From NCBI RefSeq assembly GCF_003362725.1, contig NZ_QKTV01000001.1, positions 682,001-746,000 on the forward strand: a DNA stretch of 64,000 nucleotides, read 5' to 3'. Position 1 is the first letter of the stretch. The number at the start of each line of letters is the position of its first letter. The position numbers and the translations under genes were made by a program. This stretch comes from Winogradskyella aurantiaca (GTDB lineage Bacteria > Bacteroidota > Bacteroidia > Flavobacteriales > Flavobacteriaceae). The notes below the pieces were generated by a model. It ran no database searches and was not told the origin of the DNA. It saw nothing but the letters and a program-made list of their open reading frames with translations. Below are positions 14,488-22,729 of the stretch, in pieces.

Positions 14488-15735
14488 CTACATCTTACGG
14501 TCTGGTAGAAAGGCATTTATGGCTATGGAATTGGGTTGGTCTGAGATGATTTCGGTTACGAGTTTTCCAGTTGCTGGCCCCATGCTCCAACCCATCATGG
14601 CATGTCCAGTTGCTATGGTGATATTGTTTAAAGACGGGACTCTTCCAATATATGGCAGACCATCCGGAGAAACTGGTCTAAGACCACAGTTGGCTGCTTC
14701 AATTTCTGCATCAGTAATACTAAGATTGTGATAATAACTTTCTGCTGCTTTCGCAATTGCCTTAACCCGCACTTTACTGATGTCATGATTAATGCCTCCA
14801 ATTTCCATGGTACCCGCAAATCGTGTAAACCCATTCATTGGTGAAACCGCTGCTTTGGCCTCGCAGAAAATGGTGGGAAGGCTAATCCCTGTTGGTCGAT
14901 TAACATTAATACTATAGCCTTTTCCAGCCTGTAGCCAGATTTTTAAGCCTAATTGATGGGCTAGTTTTTGGGTCCAGGCCCCTGAGGCTAAGACCACTTC
15001 GTCAAATTTATATTGCCCTTTTTCCGTTGTTATAGATCTAACTTTATTAGCTTGAGTTGTGATATCTTGAACCGTTTCCTCTGCTTTAATGGAAACACCT
15101 TTTAATTGTAGGTGATTAAGCAGCTGTGGCATAAATTCAGTAGGCGTCATTTGAGCATCAGACTTAAAATAAACAGCTCCCTTAACATTGAGCTGGGCAT
15201 TGGGTTCAATTTGCCTTAGGTCCTTTGGGGATAGCAGGGATACTTCAAGACCTTCCTCGATAGCGCGCCGACCCACTTTCCATTCTTCTTCACCCATCTT
15301 ATCCGTCTTATAGGCCATAAGAAGCCCATCATGCTGGTAATGGAAGTCAAAATCTCCACTGGTTTTCAGGTCCTGATAAAGTTCACGACTTAAAATATTA
15401 ATGTCCAGGAGGGGTTTGATGGAACGTTCTACATGTGTTTTGGTAGCAAAGGATTTGAACTTCCAGGTCCATTTTAAAAAATCAAGATCCAATCGCGGTT
15501 TCATATAAAAAGGGCTGACAGGATTGAGCATCCATTTGAGCCCCTTGCTTATAACCCCTGGTGCTGATAATGGAATAATATGACTTGGGGTGATATATCC
15601 GGCATTAACGTAGGAGGCCCCTTTGTTAAAGTTGCACTTGTCTATTACGGTTACCTGATGACCTTCCTTTTCCAAATAATAGGCGCAGCACAATCCTATA
15701 ATGCCACCACCAATAATACCTACATTTTTCCCCAT
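14488..15735 (-). CDS. FAD-dependent D-amino acid dehydrogenase, probably D-hydroxyproline dehydrogenase
   Basis: A 415-residue DAO/DadA-type flavoprotein. The dinucleotide-binding site is GIIGGGIIGLCCAYYLE at the N-terminus with the ribose-binding acidic end TVIDK. SGAWTQKLA is mid-protein, and the C-terminal FAD contact region is RPVSPDGLPYIGR with ATGHAMMGWSMGPATG. In this cluster it should oxidise cis-4-hydroxy-D-proline to pyrroline-4-hydroxy-2-carboxylate, the step after the epimerase encoded 4 nt upstream. It is the last gene of the minus-strand hydroxyproline operon. Substrate specificity is inferred from neighbours. Confidence 0.87.
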   Translation of the reverse strand: MGKNVGIIGGGIIGLCCAYYLEKEGHQVTVIDKCNFNKGASYVNAGYITPSHIIPLSAPGVISKGLKWMLNPVSPFYMKPRLDLDFLKWTWKFKSFATKTHVERSIKPLLDINILSRELYQDLKTSGDFDFHYQHDGLLMAYKTDKMGEEEWKVGRRAIEEGLEVSLLSPKDLRQIEPNAQLNVKGAVYFKSDAQMTPTEFMPQLLNHLQLKGVSIKAEETVQDITTQANKVRSITTEKGQYKFDEVVLASGAWTQKLAHQLGLKIWLQAGKGYSINVNRPTGISLPTIFCEAKAAVSPMNGFTRFAGTMEIGGINHDISKVRVKAIAKAAESYYHNLSITDAEIEAANCGLRPVSPDGLPYIGRVPSLNNITIATGHAMMGWSMGPATGKLVTEIISDQPNSIAINAFLPDRKM

Positions 15736-15739
15736 ACTG

Positions 15740-16747
15740 CTATATTACTTGAAACCCATGGGCATAAGGGTCGTCGTCGTTATCAATTATTATAGTATTG
15801 TAACCATACACCTTAGCCCAGCCTTTGATACTGGGGACAATGGCTTGATTGGATCCAATATGCACTACTTGTTCAATTCGTCCAGTAAAGGTAGAGCCTA
15901 TAAAACTTTCATGAATATAATCTTCTTTATGCTTTAATTGACCTTTGGCATATAATTGTGCCATACGGGCTGAGGTGCCTGTACCGCAAGGGCTGCGATC
16001 AATCGCTTTGTCTCCATAAAACACGGCATTACGTCCAGAAGAAGAAGGGTTAATAGCTGCGCCCGTCCAAAGCATATGACTTACATCTTTGATGGTAGCA
16101 TTCTCGGGGTGAATAAAGTGATTAGGGTACTTGGCATTGATGGTCTTTCTGGCTTCTTGTGAGAATCTAATAATCTCAGCTGCGGTATAGTGATCTAATC
16201 CTTTAAAATTTTCCTGGGGATCCACAATGGCGTAAAAATTGCCACCATAAGCAACATCAAACTTGATTTCCCCCAAGTCTTTAATAGGTATACCTAACCC
16301 TACTTCGGCTAAAAAACTGGGTACGTTGGTCAATTTAACCCAATCCACCTTTCCATTGTTTTCCTGATAGTCAATTTCAATGAGACCTGCTGGAGCCTCC
16401 ATTCTTATTTTGCCGGGTGTTTTAGGTGTAATCAGTCCTTCTTCAATGGCGATGGTAATGGTGCCTATTGTCCCATGACCACACATGGGTAAACAGCCTG
16501 AAGTTTCAATAAAAAGAATGGCAAAATCATTCTCTGGATCATGTGGGGGAAATAAAAAGCTACCACTCATCATGTCATGTCCACGCGGCTCGTACATTAA
16601 CCCCTTGCGTATCCAATCGTAGTCTTTTATAAAATGCTGACGTTTTTCACTCATATTAGCCCCCACTAGTGGTGGATGACCAGAGGTAACCACCCTAACA
16701 GGGTTACCGCAGGTGTGAGCATCAATGCACTTGAACTCAGTTCGCAT
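15740..16747 (-). CDS. 4-hydroxyproline 2-epimerase (proline racemase family)
   Basis: A 335-residue proline racemase-fold enzyme. The opening FKCIDAHTCGNPVRVV is typical of hydroxyproline epimerases. Both catalytic cysteines are present: LPMCGHGTIG (about residue 91) and SPCGTGTSARMA (about 255), so it is an epimerase/racemase rather than a one-cysteine dehydratase. It converts trans-4-hydroxy-L-proline to cis-4-hydroxy-D-proline. It follows the aldehyde dehydrogenase gene directly (stop and start adjacent) in the catabolic operon. Confidence 0.92.
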   Translation of the reverse strand: MRTEFKCIDAHTCGNPVRVVTSGHPPLVGANMSEKRQHFIKDYDWIRKGLMYEPRGHDMMSGSFLFPPHDPENDFAILFIETSGCLPMCGHGTIGTITIAIEEGLITPKTPGKIRMEAPAGLIEIDYQENNGKVDWVKLTNVPSFLAEVGLGIPIKDLGEIKFDVAYGGNFYAIVDPQENFKGLDHYTAAEIIRFSQEARKTINAKYPNHFIHPENATIKDVSHMLWTGAAINPSSSGRNAVFYGDKAIDRSPCGTGTSARMAQLYAKGQLKHKEDYIHESFIGSTFTGRIEQVVHIGSNQAIVPSIKGWAKVYGYNTIIIDNDDDPYAHGFQVI

Positions 16748-18331
16748 TTACAAAACCTTTTTGGTAGTTTCACCATCGACTAATCTTTCAATACCTAATG
16801 GATTCCCATTTTTTAAGGCATCGGGCAGTAGGGCGTCAGGCCAATTTTGATAGCTAAATGGTCGTACCCAACGTTTTATGGAATGAATGCCTACGGCGGT
16901 AAATCGTGAGTCGGTGGAGGCAGGGTAGGGGCCACCATGAACCATAGAAGGGCAAACTTCTACACCTGTAGGGACTCCATTATAAATGAGGCGACCTACG
17001 CGGTTTTGTAAAGAATCAATAACACCTTCATAAGCTTCCAATTCAGTTTCTTCGGCAATAAGTGTTCCGGTCAACTGGCCTTCAAGATTAAGAAGTATAA
17101 GTTCCATTTCTTCAGTATCCTGACATTGCACCACCATAGAAAAAGGTCCGAACACTTCCTGATGTAGCGTTGGATTAATGAGAAACTCCGAACCATTAAC
17201 CGTGGCAATGGCTTGTTGTGAATAGTTGACAGGCACCTCTTTTGCCAAGGCCGCTACCGTAGTCACTTCAGGACCATCCAGAGCAGTTTCTTTATTGGAT
17301 TCATAGGCACTATGTATGTCTGGATGTAGCATCACACTACTTTCCAGTTGTGTTATTTCTGTTCCTAAGCTTTCTATAAACGTATCAAGTTCCGCGCTTT
17401 TTAAACCCAGAATTAGCCCCGGATTTGTGCAAAACTGGCCGCTACCTAAGGTAATGGAGCCGGCATATGTTTTAGCGATTTCAGCAGTTCTCTGGTTTAA
17501 GGCTTCAGGTAAAATTACCACGGGATTAATACTACCCATTTCAGCAAATACCGGAATAGGTTCCTCGCGCTGAGCTGCCAGATCCAATAAGGCACGACCA
17601 CCACGGATACTTCCAGTAAAACCTACTGCTTTAACAAAGGGATGTTTCACCAATTGTACTCCAACTTCAATTCCTGCACTGTTAAGGTTAGAGAAGATTC
17701 CATCAGGCATTTGTGTGTCTTTAGCAGCTTTAATAATAGCTGATGCTACGAGTTCTCCTGTGCCTGCATGCATAGGGTGCGATTTTACAATTACTGGGCA
17801 TCCTGCAGCTAGAGCTGCAGTAGTATCACCACCAGCGGTTGAATAAGCCAAAGGAAAATTACTAGCCCCGAACACGACAACAGGTCCCAGTGGAATATTC
17901 ATTTTTCTCAGATCGGGTTTGGGAGCTGGTGTTCTATCGGGAATAGCCGTATCTATAGAGGCCTCTACCCAGGATCCTTCGGCAACAAGATTGGCAAAGC
18001 TGCGTAGCTGAAATACAGTGCGACCTCGTTCTCCCTTGGCCCTTCCTTCCGGTAGACCTGTTTCTGCACAGTAGGTAGAAATAAGCTCATCGCCAAGAGC
18101 CATTATCTCATCAGCGATAGCATTTAGAAATTCTGCCTTATCTGCCCCTGAAACTTTAGCAAAATCAGCTGCAGCATCTGCAGCAAGTTCAATGGCGGCT
18201 TCTACTTCTGATTCCGAAGCTTCAATCATTTGCCAACTATTTTCGGAGTCGGTTATGGGGTTAAAAGTAAAAAAGGTCTTTGTGCCTTTATCTGATAGAT
18301 TTGATCCTATATAGTTATTTCCGGTGATCAT
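16748..18331 (-). CDS. 2,5-dioxovalerate (alpha-ketoglutarate semialdehyde) dehydrogenase
   Basis: The start is taken at the ATG at 18331 (MITGNNYIGSNLS), 10 nt after the deaminase stop. The longer frame from 18394 would overlap that gene by 53 nt. This gives 527 residues, usual for this NADP-linked aldehyde dehydrogenase subgroup. Motifs: GPVVVFGASNFPLAYSTAGGDT (cofactor site), VGFTGSIRGGRAL, VFAEMGSINPVV (general-base Glu), and SGQFCTNPGL (catalytic Cys). It oxidises alpha-ketoglutarate semialdehyde to alpha-ketoglutarate, the last step of hydroxyproline breakdown. Confidence 0.9.
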   Translation of the reverse strand: MITGNNYIGSNLSDKGTKTFFTFNPITDSENSWQMIEASESEVEAAIELAADAAADFAKVSGADKAEFLNAIADEIMALGDELISTYCAETGLPEGRAKGERGRTVFQLRSFANLVAEGSWVEASIDTAIPDRTPAPKPDLRKMNIPLGPVVVFGASNFPLAYSTAGGDTTAALAAGCPVIVKSHPMHAGTGELVASAIIKAAKDTQMPDGIFSNLNSAGIEVGVQLVKHPFVKAVGFTGSIRGGRALLDLAAQREEPIPVFAEMGSINPVVILPEALNQRTAEIAKTYAGSITLGSGQFCTNPGLILGLKSAELDTFIESLGTEITQLESSVMLHPDIHSAYESNKETALDGPEVTTVAALAKEVPVNYSQQAIATVNGSEFLINPTLHQEVFGPFSMVVQCQDTEEMELILLNLEGQLTGTLIAEETELEAYEGVIDSLQNRVGRLIYNGVPTGVEVCPSMVHGGPYPASTDSRFTAVGIHSIKRWVRPFSYQNWPDALLPDALKNGNPLGIERLVDGETTKKVL

Positions 18332-18341
18332 GATCGTATTT

Positions 18342-19256
18342 TTATAAGTTCTGATAGTTTGGAAGTTCTGGTCGTGTGCTAACTCCGTCGTCAATGATTT
18401 TTAAAACACGCTCCCGTTCCGCACCACTAAGAGGCAAACGAGGAGCTCGAACGGGTTCGGTTCCAATGCCAGTCGCCACTTCTGCTAACTTAATATTTTG
18501 TACTAATTTAGGGTGAATATCTAGTTCTAACAAGGGTAAAAACCAGCGATAAATAGCAATCGCTTCGGCTATGCGACCTACCCGTTGCAACTCATAGATA
18601 GCTACAGTTTCAGCCGGAAAGGCACATACTAAACCGGCTACCCATCCATCAGCTCCCATAAGCAAACTTTCAAGAGCCAAAGTGTCAACCCCACACAGGA
18701 TTTTTAGGCGTTCTCCAAATCGGTTTTTAATACGTGTAATGTTGGAGATATCTCTAGTGGATTCTTTTACCGCTTCAATATTGGGGCAATCTAAAAGCGA
18801 TTCAAACATGTCCAGAGTTACTTCAATTTTATAATCCACAGGATTGTTATAGACCATTATAGGTAAAGAGGTCTCTTTGGCAACTTCTTTAAAATAGGTA
18901 ATGGTTTCCTCAGGTCCGGCATTGTAGCGCATAGGGGGGAGCATCATTAGACCAGAAACGCCATCAGCCTCCGCTTTCTGAGCTGCTTCAATAGCGCCTT
19001 TGGTGGACTGTTCGGCAATATTCATAAGTACGGGAATCTCACCATTTGCAACCTCAAGTGCTACTTTGGTAAGTGCTTCTTTTTCATGATTTAATAGAGT
19101 GCTGGCTTCTCCTAGAGTTCCACCAAGAACAAAACCATGGACTCCTGCTTTGAGTTGTGCTTGTAAATTATGTTTAAAAGATGTCAGGTCAATTTCGTCT
19201 TCGGTAGTGAACTTGGTTGTTACAGCTGGCATAACGCCTTTCCATTCGAATGTCAT
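18342..19256 (-). CDS. DapA-family lyase, probable 1-pyrroline-4-hydroxy-2-carboxylate deaminase
   Basis: A 304-residue TIM-barrel of the dihydrodipicolinate synthase/N-acetylneuraminate lyase family. It has FVLGGTLGEASTLLNHEK (phosphate/carboxylate-binding GGTxGE), PIMVYNNPVDY (catalytic Tyr), and NIEAVKESTRDIS (Schiff-base Lys, about residue 165). In hydroxyproline clusters this family deaminates and dehydrates pyrroline-hydroxy-carboxylate to alpha-ketoglutarate semialdehyde, which fits the other three genes. It is the first gene of the minus operon, divergent from an AraC regulator across a 134-bp AT-rich gap. Confidence 0.87.
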   Translation of the reverse strand: MTFEWKGVMPAVTTKFTTEDEIDLTSFKHNLQAQLKAGVHGFVLGGTLGEASTLLNHEKEALTKVALEVANGEIPVLMNIAEQSTKGAIEAAQKAEADGVSGLMMLPPMRYNAGPEETITYFKEVAKETSLPIMVYNNPVDYKIEVTLDMFESLLDCPNIEAVKESTRDISNITRIKNRFGERLKILCGVDTLALESLLMGADGWVAGLVCAFPAETVAIYELQRVGRIAEAIAIYRWFLPLLELDIHPKLVQNIKLAEVATGIGTEPVRAPRLPLSGAERERVLKIIDDGVSTRPELPNYQNL

Positions 19257-19343
19257 TTGATTGTAGTTTTAGAAGCATAAAAATAAGGTGGTTCTAAGAT
19301 GAAAGATGCTTCGTTATTATCTAGAAACGCTCTAATATTATCC

Positions 19344-19369
19344 AAAATAATTAATATTATAATTATTTT
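19344..19369. promoter_or_regulatory. AT-rich palindrome in the hydroxyproline divergent promoter region
   Basis: AAAATAATTA, 6 nt, TAATTATTTT is a perfect 10-bp inverted repeat, with outer CTCTAA and TTAGAG arms extending it. It lies between the deaminase gene and the AraC gene, 22 bp before the latter, and is the best candidate regulator binding site. Confidence 0.45.
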
Positions 19370-19390
19370 AGAGTATTATTTGAAGATAAT

Positions 19391-20227
19391 TTGAAAGTAC
19401 TACCATTTACTATTCCCAAACCAGAACCGTCTGGGTTGATATACCAGGAAGACCATGAGTGGTTGTTTTATGATCAGTTGCATCAGCATGAAGAACTACA
19501 GATAAGCTACATAGTTAAGGGCTCAGGAACTTTAATCGTCTCAGAAGCTATTAACGCTTATTCCGAAGGGGATGTGTTTGTTATAGGTGGTAATGTGCCT
19601 CACCTGTTTAAAAGCGATCTGGATTTACCCGAAAAGTCCTTTATGCAATCTTTATTTTTTACCCAAACCGCTTTTGGGGTTGATTTTTTTCATCTATCGG
19701 AGACAGAGATTTTGCAAGGTTTTTTTAAAAGTAGCCAGCTGGGTTTACAGGTTATAAGTGATTTGGAGGTTTTGCACAAACTGTTTCATCAGTTAAAAAG
19801 TGCCACTAAGCTTGAGCGTCTGATTATTCTTCTGCAGATGATTAACGCAATTCAACAAAGTCAGTTTCGAGAATTGGCCTCAGGAAGAATACAGGCGCAA
19901 TTAAGTTTAAAACAAGGTGAGCGTTTACGTCAAGTGTTTGATTTTACGATGAGCTATTATGATAGTGAGATTAGTCTGGACCGTGTTGCTGAGGTAGCAC
20001 ATATGACTAAAACCGCTTTTTGTAAGTATTTCAAGAAACGTACGAATAAAACGTATTACCAGTTTTTAAATGAATACCGTATTGAGATGGTGGTAAAAGC
20101 AATGCGTCTTCATCCAGAAAGGTCCATGTCTCAAATTGCCTACGACTGTGGATTTGGGAGTGTGTCTAATTTCAATAAAACCTTTAAGCGTATAAAAGGT
20201 TGTACCCCAGGACAAATGAGAGCATAG
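19391..20227 (+). CDS. AraC-family regulator with N-terminal cupin, hydroxyproline cluster
   Basis: A 278-residue regulator starting at TTG; no ATG is available before residue 71, and the cupin would be lost without this start. Residues about 20-95 form a cupin sensor (EWLFYDQLHQHEELQISYIVKGSGTLIV, YSEGDVFVIGGNVPHLF). The C-terminal AraC HTH pair is at about 180-278 (ISLDRVAEVAHMTKTAFCKYFKKRTNKTYYQFL, MSQIAYDCGFGSVSNFNKTFKR, GCTPGQMR). It is divergent from the four-gene catabolic operon and precedes the TonB receptor on the same strand. It is likely an activator responding to hydroxyproline or an intermediate. Confidence 0.88.
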   Translation: MKVLPFTIPKPEPSGLIYQEDHEWLFYDQLHQHEELQISYIVKGSGTLIVSEAINAYSEGDVFVIGGNVPHLFKSDLDLPEKSFMQSLFFTQTAFGVDFFHLSETEILQGFFKSSQLGLQVISDLEVLHKLFHQLKSATKLERLIILLQMINAIQQSQFRELASGRIQAQLSLKQGERLRQVFDFTMSYYDSEISLDRVAEVAHMTKTAFCKYFKKRTNKTYYQFLNEYRIEMVVKAMRLHPERSMSQIAYDCGFGSVSNFNKTFKRIKGCTPGQMRA

Positions 20228-20306
20228 CAACTAAAGTTTTGGTGTTAGTAACCCATTTCAAAGCAGCGTCATGTAATTAATTAAGTATTGTTTAACAAAA
20301 GCTTTA

Positions 20307-20336
20307 TTGATTTCGTTTAACGAAAATGTAGTTTTG
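20307..20336 (+). promoter_or_regulatory. Promoter of the TonB receptor with overlapping palindrome
   Basis: TTG (20307-20309), 19 nt, TAGTTTTG (20329-20336) matches the Bacteroidota -33/-7 consensus, 28 nt before the ATG at 20365. The spacer contains the inverted repeat TTCGTT-T-AACGAA (20312-20324), a candidate repressor site. Related GTTTAAC/TCAAAC sequences flank it. Confidence 0.6.
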
Positions 20337-20364
20337 TCAAACAAAATAGATAAAGTGTTAGACA

Positions 20365-22716
20365 ATGAAGTCATTTATTGCTATTCTTCTGATTTTTAGT
20401 CCTTGGATTTTGAAAGCTCAAAATACGGGTGAGATCTTTGGTCGTGTGTTGGATGAAAAAAACATTCCAGTTGCTGGTGCTTCGGTATTATTAGAGAATA
20501 CTATTAAGGGTGCACAGACAGATATTGATGGACGTTACCTTGTTACTGGAATTGAACCTGGTTCTTATAATTTGATTGTGAGTTATTTGGGGTATGAAAC
20601 CCAGACCAAATATAATATCCTCGTAAAATCAAAAGGAAATCCCTCCTACGATTTTATACTTAAGGAGTCAGCAGAAACTTTGGATGTGGTGGTTATTTCA
20701 AGCAGCGATAAAATAAGTAGACCTAAAGAAACACCCTTGTCTACCCAATCATTATCGGCCAATGAGATTGCTAATTATCCAGGAAGTAATAACGATGTGG
20801 TTCAGGTGGCGCAAACGCTTCCAGGGGTTAGCCCTTCAGTTGGTGGTTTTAGAAACGACCTCATTATTCGAGGGGGTGCAGCCAATGAAACCGTCTACTA
20901 TCTAGATGGGATGGAGGTGCCTAATATTAATCACTTTAGTACTCAGGGAAGTGCGGGTGGACCTGTGGGTATGGTTAACGTATCTTTTATAAGTGATGTT
21001 ACCTTGTCCAGTTCTGCCTTTGGAGCCCAGTACGACAATCCGTTATCTGGGGTGTTGCAATTTGATCAGCGAAATGGGAACCCTAGAAACTTCAATGGGA
21101 ATTTCAGAATAAGCGCTAGTGAGGCGGCCTTAACCTTAGAAGGTCCCTTATTTAAGGGTCAGAAAGAAGAATCTAAGACCACAGTGCTTGCATCAGTAAG
21201 ACGCAGTTATTTACAGTTTTTATTTGAGTTAATTGGTTTGCCTTTCCGTCCTAATTATTGGGATTATCAATATAAGGTGCGTCACGAAATTAATGCCTAC
21301 AATAGTATTAGTCTCATTGGTTTAGGATCTATCGATGAGTTTAGTGTGGCAGCCTCGTCTGAGGAATTTGACCCTGTTGAACAGGCACAGTTAGAGCAAG
21401 CTCCTTTTATAAATCAGCGAACCAATGCCATTGGTCTTACATGGAAAAACAGGTTTAAAAATGGCACTGGTTTTATGCAAACCACACTTAGCCAGAACAT
21501 GCTAAATAATGAGTTCACGAGATATGAGAACCCTAGAACTCAAGAAAATCCCTTCTTTATTAATGATTCTAGAGAGACAGAAACCAAACTGCGTTATGCC
21601 TTAACTAAGTTTTTTAAAGATTGGAAAGTGAACACTGGTCTCAACCTTCAGTATTCCGATTATCAAAACCGTACTAGAAATTTGGTGGCTGATGACTTTT
21701 TTAATTCGGAGATTGACTTTGTTAAGTATGGGTTCTTTGGGAACGTTACAAATACCTTCTTTAACAACAAACTCGATGTATCCTTTGGTTTTAGAATGGA
21801 TGCTGATACCTTTTTAGAAAATAGCAATCTGCTAGATACCTTTTCCCCAAGATTGAGTCTCTCTTATGAATTTATTGAAAATTGGAGATTGAATGGGTCA
21901 ATTGGGCGCTATTACAAGATTCCTCCGTATACCATTTTAGGATTTAGGGATAATGACGGGAGTTTAGTCAACAGTGATGCTAAGTACACCTTAAGTGATC
22001 ACTACGTGCTTGGGGTCGAATATTTCCTAAATCCCTCTGCGGCAATTTCAGTCGAAGGGTTCTATAAGGCTTATGATGACTACCCTGTATCCATAAGAGA
22101 TGAGGTGTCATTAGCCAATAAAGGAGCGGACTTTGAGGTGTTGGGAAGTGAGCCAATAGCCACTGTAGGTCGTGGTAGAAGTTATGGTTTGGAGTTCCAG
22201 TTTCAGCAAAAGCTAACGCGTAATTTCTTTGGGATTTTCTCATACACCTATTTCTTTAGTGAGTTTACAAGCTTTAACAGGGATGTATTTGTGCCTTCTG
22301 TATGGGACAGCCGTCACTTGATTTCTTTTGTTGGCGGTTATAAACTCAAGCGCAATTGGGAGGTTAGTTCCAGATACCGTTTTGCTGGTCAAACTCCTTT
22401 TGTTCCAACAGATATTGAGGCAACTACCATCACCTATCCAAATATTGTTCTAGACTACAGTCGACTGGATGAGCAAAAACTGGGCGTTTTTAGTCAATTG
22501 GATATCCGCATAGACAAGAAGTGGAATTTTAAACGCTCCTCATTAAACCTGTTTTTTGAAGTTCAGAACATCCTGGCACAAAATGCACCATCCCCACCAT
22601 TGTATGGCTTAAATAGAGATGAGAACGGTACTATTATTCCTCCAAGGACACTGGTAGAATTGGAACAGGACAATAGCCAGCCCATTCCTAGTTTAGGGAT
22701 TGTGTTTGATTTTTAG
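20365..22716 (+). CDS. TonB-dependent receptor with CarboxypepD_reg domain
   Basis: A 783-residue outer-membrane receptor. It has a signal peptide of about 18 residues (ending LKAQ) and an N-terminal CarboxypepD_reg-like domain at 22-105 (GEIFGRVLDEKNIPVAGASVLLENT, DGRYLVTGIEPGSY). The plug is at about 120-230 (NDVVQVAQTLPGVSPSVGG, NDLIIRGGAANETVYYLDGMEVPN). The C-terminal beta-barrel ends in a phenylalanine (LGIVFDF). There is no SusD partner, so it is not a classic SusCD system. Its position next to the hydroxyproline regulator and catabolic genes suggests uptake of hydroxyproline or collagen-type peptides, or a cofactor; the substrate is not shown by sequence. Confidence 0.88.
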   Translation: MKSFIAILLIFSPWILKAQNTGEIFGRVLDEKNIPVAGASVLLENTIKGAQTDIDGRYLVTGIEPGSYNLIVSYLGYETQTKYNILVKSKGNPSYDFILKESAETLDVVVISSSDKISRPKETPLSTQSLSANEIANYPGSNNDVVQVAQTLPGVSPSVGGFRNDLIIRGGAANETVYYLDGMEVPNINHFSTQGSAGGPVGMVNVSFISDVTLSSSAFGAQYDNPLSGVLQFDQRNGNPRNFNGNFRISASEAALTLEGPLFKGQKEESKTTVLASVRRSYLQFLFELIGLPFRPNYWDYQYKVRHEINAYNSISLIGLGSIDEFSVAASSEEFDPVEQAQLEQAPFINQRTNAIGLTWKNRFKNGTGFMQTTLSQNMLNNEFTRYENPRTQENPFFINDSRETETKLRYALTKFFKDWKVNTGLNLQYSDYQNRTRNLVADDFFNSEIDFVKYGFFGNVTNTFFNNKLDVSFGFRMDADTFLENSNLLDTFSPRLSLSYEFIENWRLNGSIGRYYKIPPYTILGFRDNDGSLVNSDAKYTLSDHYVLGVEYFLNPSAAISVEGFYKAYDDYPVSIRDEVSLANKGADFEVLGSEPIATVGRGRSYGLEFQFQQKLTRNFFGIFSYTYFFSEFTSFNRDVFVPSVWDSRHLISFVGGYKLKRNWEVSSRYRFAGQTPFVPTDIEATTITYPNIVLDYSRLDEQKLGVFSQLDIRIDKKWNFKRSSLNLFFEVQNILAQNAPSPPLYGLNRDENGTIIPPRTLVELEQDNSQPIPSLGIVFDF

Positions 22717-22729
22717 ATTAGAAAAGGAC

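Noticed and set aside
20365-22716. Polysaccharide utilisation (SusCD) locus
   Set aside because: There is no SusD-like gene or glycoside hydrolase next to the receptor; the neighbours are amino acid catabolic genes.
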